NCBI GenBank assembly: GCA_944390505.1
Contig: CALXQF010000001.1
Coordinates: 1-33,809 of the forward strand
Direction: 5' to 3'
Source: an uncultured Clostridia bacterium
GTDB taxonomy: Bacteria > Bacillota > Clostridia > TANB77 > CAG-508
DNA length: 33,809 bases
In this document: positions 23,824 through 32,252 of the stretch, in pieces
Numbering within the stretch: the first letter of the stretch is position 1
How the letters are laid out: the number at the start of each line of letters is the position of its first letter
Program-made: the position numbers and the translations under genes
Notes under the pieces: generated by a model
Told to the model about the DNA's origin: nothing
Databases searched by the model: none
What the model saw: the letters and a program-made list of their open reading frames with translations, nothing else

Positions 23824-23851
23824 TAAATCATACTAGTTTTTTGCTATTAAA

Positions 23852-23880
23852 AATAGCGAGTTTTAAAACTCGCTGTTTTT
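23852..23880. terminator. Terminator after the Cys-rich gene, probably bidirectional
   Basis: AGCGAGTTTT and AAAACTCGCT form a perfect 20-base palindrome (23855-23874) followed by GTTTTT on plus and preceded by an A-rich tract. It lies between convergent genes. Confidence 0.8.
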
Positions 23881-23896
23881 GATCTATTTTTTCTTA

Positions 23897-24100
23897 TTAC
23901 ATAATTCCCATTCTTTTAGCAAATTGTTTACCTTTTTTCATCATTTTCTTTTTGCCTTGTCCCATTGTCTCTGCGTATATCATGGCTACTCCTGCTGTTA
24001 CAATTCCTCCTATTAGCATACCTTTCATAAATTTCAATTTTCTTTCCTCCTTTCTACTATCAATCGAAAGTTTTGCTTTTTCTTCTATTGGTTTTGTCAT
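23897..24100 (-). CDS. Small single-pass membrane protein, unknown
   Basis: The 67-residue protein starts at the ATG at 24100, with AAAAAGG upstream; a TTG at 24127 is less likely. It has a charged N-terminus, one hydrophobic helix (FMKGMLIGGIVTAGVAMIYA) and a very basic tail (GQGKKKMMKKGKQFAKRMGIM). This layout recalls YtxH-like small proteins. It lies 32 bases downstream of the second TauE half and may share its transcript. Confidence 0.6.
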   Translation of the reverse strand: MTKPIEEKAKLSIDSRKEERKLKFMKGMLIGGIVTAGVAMIYAETMGQGKKKMMKKGKQFAKRMGIM

Positions 24101-24132
24101 CCTTGAACCTTTTTCGATTGAATACAATATTT

Positions 24133-24523
24133 TTATTTATTGTTATTATGTCTTATTTTTGCTTTTATATACATCTTATACCAAGAATATATTTCATATA
24201 TTGCAATAATTAATAAAAATACCCCAAACAATTTTCGCAGAACTTCTACATTCATCGTACTTCCTATCATAGCACTAATTGTTGCTCCAACCATTCCTGA
24301 AAGTATAATTGGTAAAGCTTCTTTCCAAAGAATGTTTCTATTTCTAATACCTATGATAATTGCAGCAATTGCTGTTGGAATAAAAAATAATAGATTAGTA
24401 GCTTGTGCCACATGTTGATCAAAATGAAGAATAAGAGAAAGGAGGAGAATCAATATGGTTCCTCCTCCCATTCCCATTCCGACTAATTATTCCAGAAATA
24501 AAACCTATTAGTATCTCAATCAT
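24133..24523 (-). CDS. Half-size TauE/SafE-family membrane protein, requires a +1 frameshift at a CGG codon
   Basis: TauE/SafE proteins are membrane exporters of sulfite or organosulfur compounds. The start ATG at 24523 has GAAGGGCGAAAA upstream. The first frame gives MIEILIGFISGIIS, then CGG (24481-24479), and then reads out of the family. Skipping the C continues as GMGMGGGTILILLLSLIL, which completes the conserved N-terminal glycine motif of the family, and on to a normal half-protein with about four helices ending at 24133. The total is 3n+1 bases. The intact partner half is the gene directly upstream. The frameshift has the same sequence context as in scpB. Confidence 0.75.
24475..24487 (-). 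other. Putative +1 frameshift site in the tauE half
   Basis: The zero-frame codons are ATT AGT CGG AAT G. Skipping the C of CGG to read GGA ATG restores the TauE glycine motif. It matches the scpB site at 19419-19431 at 10 of 13 bases. Confidence 0.6.
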
Positions 24524-24613
24524 TTTTCGCCCTTCTTGTTAATTAGTATAATACCAGTACGTGTATCAATTTACTAATTTATACCATCTATTAAAGTAAT
24601 CTATCTATAAAAA

Positions 24614-24979
24614 TCATAGCAACATGTTAATCCCTGCATAAATTAAGAAAATAGTAAAAGCAATTTTTAAATACTTTTCGGGTACTTTGTTTAAAAATTT
24701 AGCACCTACTATGCCTCCTATAATGCCACCAATTGCACATAATATTCCAATTTTCCAATCTATTAGATGATTTTTACCATAAAAAATTGAAGTAATAATT
24801 ACCATTGGTAAAATACAAAATAATGAAGTAGCTCTTGCTTGTTTTGGCTCTAATTTTAATGCATATAGAAAAGCTGGTACTAAAATAAGCCCTCCTCCTG
24901 CAGTAAATAATCCACTAATCATTCCTGCTATTAATCCTATCACTATTTTTTTCCATAATTTTTTTTCTGTTCTTTTCAT
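24614..24979 (-). CDS. Half-size TauE/SafE-family membrane protein, intact
   Basis: The protein has about 121 residues and four membrane helices, with the family motif GLIAGMISGLFTAGGGLILVPAFLYALK near the start. It is about half of a full TauE (usually near 250 residues). Together with the following gene it would make a complete two-half exporter, as in other Bacillota that carry paired short TauE genes. The ATG at 24979 has no clear ribosome binding site; it starts 30 bases after the stop of the upstream small gene, so translation may be coupled. Confidence 0.8.
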   Translation of the reverse strand: MKRTEKKLWKKIVIGLIAGMISGLFTAGGGLILVPAFLYALKLEPKQARATSLFCILPMVIITSIFYGKNHLIDWKIGILCAIGGIIGGIVGAKFLNKVPEKYLKIAFTIFLIYAGINMLL

Positions 24980-25009
24980 CAATAGTTATTATGTTCTTTT
25001 TTTTACTAA

Positions 25010-25237
25010 CTATGCATCTTCTTCTCTATATTTCTGAATTTCTTTTTCCGCTAACTCTGTTAAAATCAAATCACACTTTAACATTTGTGCAATAATATTG
25101 TTTCGTAATTCCTCTTCTTTGATGCTATCAACTGCATCTAAAAATTTTTGTAATTGAATTAAATATCTTTTGTTCTTTTCCTTCCAATCTCTATTATTAG
25201 GTGTATTTTCTTTTGTATGTTTGCTTCTTATCTTCAT
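25010..25237 (-). CDS. Small charged helical protein, unknown
   Basis: The 75-residue protein is rich in Lys and Glu and predicted mostly helical (RYLIQLQKFLDAVDSIKEEE, then LRNNIIAQMLKCDLILTELAEKEI). It has no membrane segment. The ATG at 25237 has GAGGTG six bases upstream. It heads the group with the two TauE halves and is divergent from the small Xre-type regulator, which may control it. I do not recognise a family. Confidence 0.6.
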   Translation of the reverse strand: MKIRSKHTKENTPNNRDWKEKNKRYLIQLQKFLDAVDSIKEEELRNNIIAQMLKCDLILTELAEKEIQKYREEDA

Positions 25238-25348
25238 TCTACACACCTCTTTCTGATTTCCGTTACTTTTATACGATTTTAAATTACTTTTATCGTTATG
25301 TTCGAGTTATGATATGTAATTTTAATACATCTCGTGGTAAAATACAAG

Positions 25349-25354
25349 TATAAT
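25349..25354 (+). promoter_or_regulatory. -10 element of the Xre-type regulator
   Basis: TATAAT lies 52 bases before the ATG at 25407, in the divergent gap 25238-25406. The -35 region is poor. Confidence 0.4.
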
Positions 25355-25406
25355 GTAAAAAACGACAAAATTCGTCAAAAAATTCATGATAGAAAGGTTG
25401 AATTGA

Positions 25407-25622
25407 ATGATTAAAATAAAATTATCTGATTTGCTCGGCAAACATAAGATGACTCAAAAAGCGTTAGCAGAGCTTACCCATATTAGACCTGCCACTATTT
25501 CTAAGATGTACTATGAAGAAACAAAAAGAGTCGATATTCAGCAGTTAAATAATATTTGTCAAGCATTTAATTGCGAGATTTCTGATTTGTTAGAATATAT
25601 TCCAGATTCTCATTCTAAATAA
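25407..25622 (+). CDS. Small Xre/Cro-type helix-turn-helix regulator
   Basis: The 71-residue protein is a single HTH domain of the Cro/C1 type: LSDLLGKHKMTQKALAELTHIRPATISKMYYEETKRVDIQQLNNICQ, with the recognition helix around TISKMYYEE. Single-domain proteins ending in ISDLLEYIP are common in Clostridia, both on chromosomes and in mobile elements. It is divergent from the small gene and TauE halves and has its own terminator. AGAAAGG lies about ten bases before the ATG. Confidence 0.85.
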   Translation: MIKIKLSDLLGKHKMTQKALAELTHIRPATISKMYYEETKRVDIQQLNNICQAFNCEISDLLEYIPDSHSK

Positions 25623-25666
25623 CTTTATTATCAATATTAACTAATAAGTTTATTAATATTATATCA

Positions 25667-25698
25667 AAAAGCACTCTCTATTGCTAGTGCTTTTATTA
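25667..25698. terminator. Bidirectional terminator between the Xre gene and nifS
   Basis: AAAAGCACT (25667-25675) and AGTGCTTTT (25686-25694) form a 9-bp stem with a 10-base loop and T tracts on both strands. It separates convergent genes. Confidence 0.85.
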
Positions 25699-25741
25699 TT
25701 TTTTCTTTGATTTTAATGTTAATTTACCCTTCTTATTGTTG

Positions 25742-26866
25742 TTAAATCATTTTTCTTAAACATGTTATTAAGTAATCAACATCATCTTTTGTGTTATCTT
25801 TACCAAATGTGATACGTAAAGTTCCTGTTGCCATATCATTTGAAAGACCTATTGCAGTTAACACATGTGAAGGCTCTGGATTCCCTGTACTGCATGCTGA
25901 GCCAGCAGAAGCACAAATTCCTTTTGCATCTAAATCTAATAATAGTTTTTGTGCATTACAATTTGGAAATGAAAAATTAGCATTTCCCGGCAAACGTTTT
26001 TCTCTATCTCCATTTAATTTTGTGTTTGCTATGTTTCTTTCTATTTCATTAATATAATAATCTCGTAATTTCTTTAAATGACTATTATATTCTTCAAATC
26101 TTTTATAAATTTCTTCTATTGCTTTTCCTAATCCAACAATTTCTGCTACATTTTCTGTGCCAGCTCTCTTATCATTCTCTTGATGTCCTCCATCTTGAAT
26201 CTTAGTAAAGTCCACTCCCTCTTTTATATATAAGGCTCCTACACCTTTAGGTGCATAAAATTTGTGCCCTGACATAGATAAAGCATCTATTTCTAATTGC
26301 TTCACATCGATTCTCAAATTACCAATGGCCTGCACGGCATCTGTATGAAATAAAATATGATTTTGATGTGCGATTTTACTAATCATTTCTATTGGTTGTA
26401 TTGTACCAATTTCATTATTAGCAAACATAATAGAAATTAGGATAGTAGATGGAGAAATAGAATTACTTAATTGTTCTAAATCTATCACTCCATTTTTATC
26501 TACATTTAAGTACGTAACTTGAAATCCTTCTTTTTCTAAATGCCTACATGTATTTAATACTGCCGGATGTTCTATTTTACTGGTGATAATGTGGTTTCCT
26601 TTTTGCTTATTAGCATATGCTATGCCCTTAATTGCCAAATTGTCACTTTCACTTCCACAAGAAGTAAAATAGATTTCTTTTGCTTTTGCTCCTATAGCAT
26701 CTGCAACTCTTTTTCTAGCATGTTCTATTGCTCTTTTTGCTTGTCTTCCTAAGCTATACATGGAAGAAGCATTTCCATATTGTAATTCAAAATATGGTAA
26801 CATCTCTTGCAACACTTCGGTACTTACAGGTGTTGTAGCTGCATGATCAAAATAACAAATTTTCAT
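25742..26866 (-). CDS. Cysteine desulfurase, NifS/IscS type
   Basis: This PLP enzyme takes sulfur from cysteine for Fe-S clusters or tRNA thiolation. The 374-residue protein has YFDHAATTPVS at the start, His100 in the EHPAV motif, the PLP lysine in SGHKFYAPKG (Lys202) and the catalytic Cys325 in CASAGSACSTGNPEPSHVL. It belongs to class I by its longer active loop. No iscU, nifU or thiI gene is adjacent, so the sulfur acceptor is unclear. The ribosome binding site is AAGGAGTAAGAAA. It appears monocistronic. Confidence 0.93.
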   Translation of the reverse strand: MKICYFDHAATTPVSTEVLQEMLPYFELQYGNASSMYSLGRQAKRAIEHARKRVADAIGAKAKEIYFTSCGSESDNLAIKGIAYANKQKGNHIITSKIEHPAVLNTCRHLEKEGFQVTYLNVDKNGVIDLEQLSNSISPSTILISIMFANNEIGTIQPIEMISKIAHQNHILFHTDAVQAIGNLRIDVKQLEIDALSMSGHKFYAPKGVGALYIKEGVDFTKIQDGGHQENDKRAGTENVAEIVGLGKAIEEIYKRFEEYNSHLKKLRDYYINEIERNIANTKLNGDREKRLPGNANFSFPNCNAQKLLLDLDAKGICASAGSACSTGNPEPSHVLTAIGLSNDMATGTLRITFGKDNTKDDVDYLITCLRKMI

Positions 26867-26997
26867 TTTCTTACTCCTTAATTCATTTCTTTATATTAGT
26901 CTATTGTTACTTATATTATATGTCATATATTTTGCTTTCTTTCCAATACTATTATGCTTTATCATTATTTTATTTATTCTTAAAAAATGAAATGCGG

Positions 26998-27036
26998 AAA
27001 AAAAACTGCTAACAAAATATTGTTTATTTTATTAGC
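26998..27036 (-). terminator. Terminator of the gene ending at 27073
   Basis: Twelve-base arms (27008-27019 and 27025-27036, one mismatch) with a 5-base loop are followed on the minus strand by eight T. Confidence 0.8.
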
Positions 27037-27072
27037 AATTTTTATATTTTTCTATCGAATAAATTTTAGAAT

Positions 27073-27417
27073 TCAGGACTCTTTATGTTGTTCATTCCAT
27101 CTATTTACTCTAATATTTTGGTAAGCTTGTAATACTTCGGAGTATTTACGATACTCATCTTCCCACACAATAGATGGTATCTTATCATATGCCTCAAACA
27201 CTTTTTCTGCTTCTGCTAGAAATATAATTTGTTCTTGAGGACTCATTAATTTATATTTTTTTGAAAATTTATATAATTTGTCTAGCATATCATTTGCTTG
27301 TATAAAACTCACAAAATCTTTAATTTTAATCCCTGCCATTCGAATCTGTAAAACAGCTGTTGCTACTAAAGCAAAAATAATAAAAATGAGTAGGTAGACA
27401 ATTGACATAATTTCCAT
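27073..27417 (-). CDS. Single-pass membrane protein with helical cytoplasmic domain, unknown
   Basis: The 114-residue protein has one N-terminal membrane helix (MSIVYLLIFIIFALVATAVL) and a charged, mostly helical domain (IKDFVSFIQANDMLDKLYKF, then AEAEKVFEAYDKIPSIVWEDEYRKYSEVL). The start has GGAGCAAGTAA upstream and a terminator follows, so it is a credible single-gene unit. I recognise no family. Confidence 0.7.
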   Translation of the reverse strand: MEIMSIVYLLIFIIFALVATAVLQIRMAGIKIKDFVSFIQANDMLDKLYKFSKKYKLMSPQEQIIFLAEAEKVFEAYDKIPSIVWEDEYRKYSEVLQAYQNIRVNRWNEQHKES

Positions 27418-27487
27418 TTACTTGCTCCTTTTGATTTGTTTTTTTTATTATAGCATTGTTCTTTTTGAGGCGCAAGCGTTTTTTAGT

Positions 27488-27685
27488 TTACGCATAAATA
27501 TTCGGAGATAACACAGGGCGAAAGCTTATATCATTATAGTCGTTACCATAATGGTTGCTGAAACAAAATGCACCAGCATATGATTCAAGACTATAGCTAC
27601 CCCATTGATTTGTGAAAACATAAATTTTTATTAACAGTTTTACAATTGTTACAAATTCTTCATATTTTTTATTTCTTTCTATCAT
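27488..27685 (-). pseudogene. Possible remnant of the C-terminus of a larger surface or phage-type protein
   Basis: A 65-codon frame without a ribosome binding site ends in SYAGAFCFSNHYGNDYNDISFRPVLSP. This resembles the C-terminal end of C-type-lectin/formylglycine-enzyme-like or DUF1566-like domains, which commonly finish in GFRPVL. The first 27 residues do not resemble such a domain. It is probably a decayed fragment rather than a functional gene; the similarity is by pattern only. Confidence 0.3.
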
Positions 27686-27796
27686 TTTATGTTATAATTA
27701 GATTCAGTTGAAATATTCATGTTAATAATAATTAAAATTCATGAATATAAATCAATCTATAACAAAATACAGTATGAAATGAAAAGGGATATTACT

Positions 27797-28654
27797 ATGG
27801 AACGTTTTGAAAAAACTAAAAAAGCTGGATTATATGGTATATTAGGTAACATTTTTTTATTAATTATAAAAGGCACTGCTGGTTTTTTATTTAAAAGTCA
27901 ATCTATGATAGCAGATGCTATGAATAGTGCAAGCGATATATTTGCTTCTTTAATGACTTTTATTGGGAATAAAATTGCAAGTGAGCCAAGTGATAAAAGT
28001 CACAATTTTGGACATGGAAAAGCAGAGTACATCTTTTCTATGCTGATTTCTATTTCTATGATGATTGTTGCTTTTAAATTATTTTATGATTCACTTAATA
28101 GTTTATTTCAGGGAAGTGAGTTGGTTTTCTCATGGCTATTAATTATTGTATGTTGCATTACTATTGTGGTAAAGCTATCTCTTTATATTTATACAAATAA
28201 ACTTTCTAAAAAATATAACAATATTTTGTTAGAGTCAAATAAAAAAGACCATCGTAATGACTGTATTGTTACTTCTTTTACTTTAATTTCTATTTTACTA
28301 ACTTTAGTGGGCATTTATTGGTTTGATGGTATTGTTGGAATTGGCATTTCTATTTGGATTTGTTTTACTGGTGTAAAAATTTTTGTTGAAAGTTATAATG
28401 TACTGATGGATATTTCTATTGATGAAAAAACAAAAGAACTAATTTTAGATTTAGCTCATCATTATAAGAATATTCAAAAAATGGATGAAATTGTATCTAC
28501 TCCTGTTGGTTATCAATATGTTGTGTTCTTAACTATTTATGTAGATGGCAATATGTCTACATTTGAGAGTCATGAGTTAGCTGATAAACTTGAAAAAAAT
28601 GTAACTGCTTTAGATAATATCTATAAAGCGATTGTTCATGTGAATCCAATTTAA
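27797..28654 (+). CDS. Cation diffusion facilitator (CDF) metal exporter
   Basis: The 285-residue protein has about six membrane helices followed by a short cytoplasmic domain. Metal-site motifs are SMIADAMNSASD in helix 2, HNFGHGKAEYIFSM after it, and DHRNDCIVTS in helix 5, as in FieF/MMT-type exporters of zinc, iron or manganese. The helix 2 site has D and N where many zinc exporters have H and D, so the metal cannot be told. The start at 27797 has AAAAGGG eight bases upstream; the longer frame from 27719 is rejected. It is convergent with clpC. Confidence 0.9.
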   Translation: MERFEKTKKAGLYGILGNIFLLIIKGTAGFLFKSQSMIADAMNSASDIFASLMTFIGNKIASEPSDKSHNFGHGKAEYIFSMLISISMMIVAFKLFYDSLNSLFQGSELVFSWLLIIVCCITIVVKLSLYIYTNKLSKKYNNILLESNKKDHRNDCIVTSFTLISILLTLVGIYWFDGIVGIGISIWICFTGVKIFVESYNVLMDISIDEKTKELILDLAHHYKNIQKMDEIVSTPVGYQYVVFLTIYVDGNMSTFESHELADKLEKNVTALDNIYKAIVHVNPI

Positions 28655-28656
28655 TG

Positions 28657-28739
28657 TCAATTAAGAGTTTGACCTAAAATATTAATTTATAACTAAAGCA
28701 TGAAAATTTAATCAGATTTTAGGTTAAACTCTTAATTGA
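28657..28739. repeat. Long inverted repeat between convergent CDF and clpC genes
   Basis: Arms of 24 bases at 28657-28680 and 28716-28739 are complementary at 23 positions, with a 35-base loop. The first arm begins two bases after the CDF stop codon, and the second ends two bases before the clpC stop codon. It probably serves as a bidirectional terminator. Confidence 0.75.
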
Positions 28740-28741
28740 TT

Positions 28742-31192
28742 TTATTGAATCACAATAGCCTCATTTTCTACAGTTGCAGTTGCTTTTTTATGAGCCTCTA
28801 ATTTTCCGTCTAAAATTTCTTCTGCAATCTTATCTTCTAACAAGTTTTGAATGGCTCTTTTTAAAGGTCTTGCACCGTAATTGGTGTCTACTCCTTTTTT
28901 GGCGATTAAGTCTTTTACCTTATCATCTACTGTTAAATCAATATTTTGCTCTTTTAAACGTTTTGTTACTTGTTTTAACATAATATCAATAATTTGTTTA
29001 ATATCTTCATCTGTCAATTTATGGAATACAATAATTTCATCAATACGGTTAATAAATTCTGGTCTAAACTCTTTTTTTAGTTCTCCCATAACATCTTTTT
29101 TGATATTTTCATATTCTTTTTGTGATTCTTCTTTGGTATTGTTATTTACTGTAAATCCTAATGATTTTTTGTCTGTAATCATTCTTGCACCAATATTAGA
29201 TGTCATAATGACTACTGTATTTTTAAAATTAACTGTTCTTCCTTGGCTATCTGTTAAACGTCCATCATCCAGAATTTGTAATAACATATTCATTACATCT
29301 GGGTGAGCTTTTTCAATTTCATCTAATAAAATAACAGAATATGGTTTTCTTCTAATTTTTTCTGTTAATTGACCCCCTTCGTCAAAACCTACATATCCTG
29401 GAGGTGAACCAATTAATTTTGCAACAGAATGTGGTTCCATATATTCAGACATATCAATACGAATTAATGCATCTTCATTACCAAATAAACTTTCAGCTAA
29501 GGCTTTTGAAAGTTCTGTTTTGCCTACACCAGTTGGTCCTAAAAATAAAAATGAGCCAATTGGACGATTTGGATCTTTTAATCCAACTCTTCCTCTTCTA
29601 ATTGCTTTTGCCACTGCTTCTACTGCTTCATCTTGACCTATAACTCTTTGATGTAAAGTTTTTTCTAGATTTTTTAGTTTTTCATTTTCACTTTGTGTTA
29701 ATTTTTGAACTGGTACACCTGTCCAACCAGAAACAACCTCTGCAATATCTTCTTCTGTTAAAGTAGTCACACTTTTGGTGTTTTTACTTTCCCATTTTTC
29801 CTTTTCTTTTTGTAGTTTTTCTTTTGCTTCCTTTTCTTTGTCGCGAAGACTTGCTGCTTTTTCAAAATCTTGCACTCTGATTGCTTCTTCTTTTTCCTTA
29901 TCTAAAGCCGCAATTTTTTCTTCCATTTTTTTCAAAGAGTCTGGCTCCTTGAATGTTCTCATTTTTACACGTGAAGCTGCTTCGTCAATTAAGTCAATTG
30001 CTTTATCTGGCAAAAATCTATCATTAATATATCTTGTAGATAATTCTACTGCTGCATGAATTGCTTCATCTGTAATTTTTACATTATGATGTGCTTCATA
30101 TTTGTCACGAATTCCTTTTAGAATTTCTGTGGTTTCCTCTTGTGTTGGCTCACCTACGTTGACTGGGCTAAAACGTCTTTCTAAAGCACTATCTTTTTCA
30201 ATATATTTACGGTATTCGTTAAGAGTTGTAGCACCTACTACTTGAACTTCTCCTCTTGCTAATAATGGTTTTAAAATATTCGCTGCATCAACGGCACCTT
30301 CTGCAGAACCTGCACCTACAATGGTATGAACTTCATCTATAAACAGAATGACATCTCCTGCTTTTTTTACTTCTTCTAAGCATTTTTTAATTCTTTCTTC
30401 AAAATCCCCACGATATTTAGCTCCTGCCACCATACTTGCAATATCTAAGCTTACCACTCTTTTATTTTTTAGCATTTGTGGTACATCTTCTGCCACTATT
30501 TTTTCTGCCAAACCTTCTACAACAGCTGTTTTACCAACACCTGGCTCACCAATTAGACATGGATTATTTTTTGTTCTTCTTGATAAAATTTGAATAACCC
30601 TTTCGATTTCCTCTTTTCTACCAATGACAGGGTCTAGCTTTCCTTCTCTTGCTTGTTTTGTTAAATCATTACCAAATTGATTCAAAGTAGGAGTTTGATT
30701 AAAACTTCCTCTTGCCTTACTATTAGATTGTTTTTCACTAGTACCTGCGTTTTCATCTTCATTAATCACTTTAATGATTTCATTGTATAATTTTTGAGGG
30801 TTCACGTTTAAGTCCATCATAATACGAACAGCCACACTATCTCCTTCACGCATAATTCCGATTAATAAATGCTCTGTTCCTATAAATTCAGAACCTAATT
30901 TTCTTGCTTCAATAAAAGCATTTTCAATCACTCTTTTACTTCTAGGAGTAAAACCAATAGAGTCTTCATCTTCAATTTTATCTCCTTTTCCAATTAATTC
31001 TGCTATTTCATCTGCTACTTTTTCTGGTGTCATTTCTTGCATTGTTAATACTTGGCTTGCAACACCGCTTCCTTCTTTTATTAAACCATACAAAATATGT
31101 TCTGTTCCTATGTAATTATGTCCAAAATTTGCTGCTAACTCTGCTGCTAATTCTAGTGCTTTTTCAGCACGATTTGTAAATTTATACATCAT
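28742..31192 (-). CDS. clpC: ATP-dependent Clp protease ATPase ClpC
   Basis: ClpC unfolds proteins, including arginine-phosphorylated ones marked by McsB, and passes them to ClpP. The 816-residue protein has two N-domain repeats (to about 145), the first AAA module with Walker A GEPGVGKT at 215-222, a middle coiled coil with a UVR-like motif (VQDFEKAASLRDKEKEA) and a second AAA module with GPTGVGKT. The loop IGF for ClpP docking is not obvious by eye. It is the last gene of ctsR-mcsA-mcsB-clpC, 17 bases after mcsB, with AAGGAAG before the start. Confidence 0.97.
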   Translation of the reverse strand: MMYKFTNRAEKALELAAELAANFGHNYIGTEHILYGLIKEGSGVASQVLTMQEMTPEKVADEIAELIGKGDKIEDEDSIGFTPRSKRVIENAFIEARKLGSEFIGTEHLLIGIMREGDSVAVRIMMDLNVNPQKLYNEIIKVINEDENAGTSEKQSNSKARGSFNQTPTLNQFGNDLTKQAREGKLDPVIGRKEEIERVIQILSRRTKNNPCLIGEPGVGKTAVVEGLAEKIVAEDVPQMLKNKRVVSLDIASMVAGAKYRGDFEERIKKCLEEVKKAGDVILFIDEVHTIVGAGSAEGAVDAANILKPLLARGEVQVVGATTLNEYRKYIEKDSALERRFSPVNVGEPTQEETTEILKGIRDKYEAHHNVKITDEAIHAAVELSTRYINDRFLPDKAIDLIDEAASRVKMRTFKEPDSLKKMEEKIAALDKEKEEAIRVQDFEKAASLRDKEKEAKEKLQKEKEKWESKNTKSVTTLTEEDIAEVVSGWTGVPVQKLTQSENEKLKNLEKTLHQRVIGQDEAVEAVAKAIRRGRVGLKDPNRPIGSFLFLGPTGVGKTELSKALAESLFGNEDALIRIDMSEYMEPHSVAKLIGSPPGYVGFDEGGQLTEKIRRKPYSVILLDEIEKAHPDVMNMLLQILDDGRLTDSQGRTVNFKNTVVIMTSNIGARMITDKKSLGFTVNNNTKEESQKEYENIKKDVMGELKKEFRPEFINRIDEIIVFHKLTDEDIKQIIDIMLKQVTKRLKEQNIDLTVDDKVKDLIAKKGVDTNYGARPLKRAIQNLLEDKIAEEILDGKLEAHKKATATVENEAIVIQ

Positions 31193-31209
31193 ATTCTTAC
31201 ACTTCCTTT

Positions 31210-32226
31210 CTATTCTTTTATAATTTGCTTAATTACTTCTGGTCGTTTAATTTCTCTTTCATAACCATCTAACTGCTTTCCTACATATTTTTGCAAATTA
31301 GCTGGTTGGTTATATAAGTATAATTTAGATATTTTACTATCTGTTAATTCTTTGATAATTCCTAAATCTGTTCCTAATTTCACATAAGATAATAGCTTTT
31401 TACATTCATCTGAAGATAGTTTAGTAGCATATGCTAAAGTTCCATAAGCACGATAAACTCTATCTTCTAAATCAATCGAATTTTTGGCCAAATATTTTCT
31501 TGCCATTCTTTCTTGTTCTATTACCTTTTCTGTAATGGTATTTAAGTTTTTAATAATATCATTTTCTGTTAAGCCTAATGTTTGATTATTCGAAATTTGA
31601 TAAATATCTCCTTGGCTTTGTGTTCCTTCTCCATAAATACCACGAATGTTCATTCCAAAACCATTCACAATATTTAAAATCTTATGAATATTACCAGTCA
31701 TAGTTAATGCAGGTAAATGCACCATAACAGAAGCACGCATTGCAGTACCTACATTAGTTGGGCAAGATGTTAAATATCCATATTTCTCACTAAAAGCATA
31801 ATGTAACATTCCATCTAGCTTTTCATCTATTTCAATCATTAGATTTTTTAGATTTTCCAAATCTAATCCAGAAGCAAATACTTGCATTCGTAAATGATCT
31901 TCTTCATTAATCATCATGCAAATATTTTCTTCATCGTTGATTAAAATAGCTCCATGCTTTTCTTTATTTACTGCAAATTCTGGGCTGATGACATGCTTTT
32001 CTACTAAACTAACTTTGGTAATATCATCTATATCATTTAAGTTAATAAATTTTAGCCCATAGCCAATACTTGGTGTGATTTCTTTTATTTTATCTAAAAC
32101 TTCTTGTGCTTGCTCTTTTGAAAATTTTGTAGGAAATGGATACTCTCTTAAATTTCTAGCAAGTCTTACTCTTGAACTAATTACTACATCCGAATCTTTT
32201 CCATTTTGTAAATACCAATTTACCAT
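31210..32226 (-). CDS. mcsB: Protein arginine kinase McsB
   Basis: McsB phosphorylates arginine residues, which inactivates CtsR and tags proteins for ClpCP. The 338-residue protein is related to phosphagen kinases: VISSRVRLARNLREYPFP near the start and the active-site segment LTSCPTNVGTAMRASVMVHLPAL with its Cys. The start follows AGAAGGAGGAAAT. The gap to mcsA (129 bases) is filled by a REP-like repeat that could form strong hairpins in the message. Confidence 0.96.
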   Translation of the reverse strand: MVNWYLQNGKDSDVVISSRVRLARNLREYPFPTKFSKEQAQEVLDKIKEITPSIGYGLKFINLNDIDDITKVSLVEKHVISPEFAVNKEKHGAILINDEENICMMINEEDHLRMQVFASGLDLENLKNLMIEIDEKLDGMLHYAFSEKYGYLTSCPTNVGTAMRASVMVHLPALTMTGNIHKILNIVNGFGMNIRGIYGEGTQSQGDIYQISNNQTLGLTENDIIKNLNTITEKVIEQERMARKYLAKNSIDLEDRVYRAYGTLAYATKLSSDECKKLLSYVKLGTDLGIIKELTDSKISKLYLYNQPANLQKYVGKQLDGYEREIKRPEVIKQIIKE

Positions 32227-32252
32227 ATTTCCTCCTTCTTCAGCTTCAGGTC

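Noticed and set aside
23502..23831. Minus-strand open frame with repeated Leu-Ser-His residues opposite the Cys-rich gene
   Set aside because: It is the antisense shadow of the C-D-K-x repeat; the plus-strand gene has the ribosome binding site, conserved domain and terminator.
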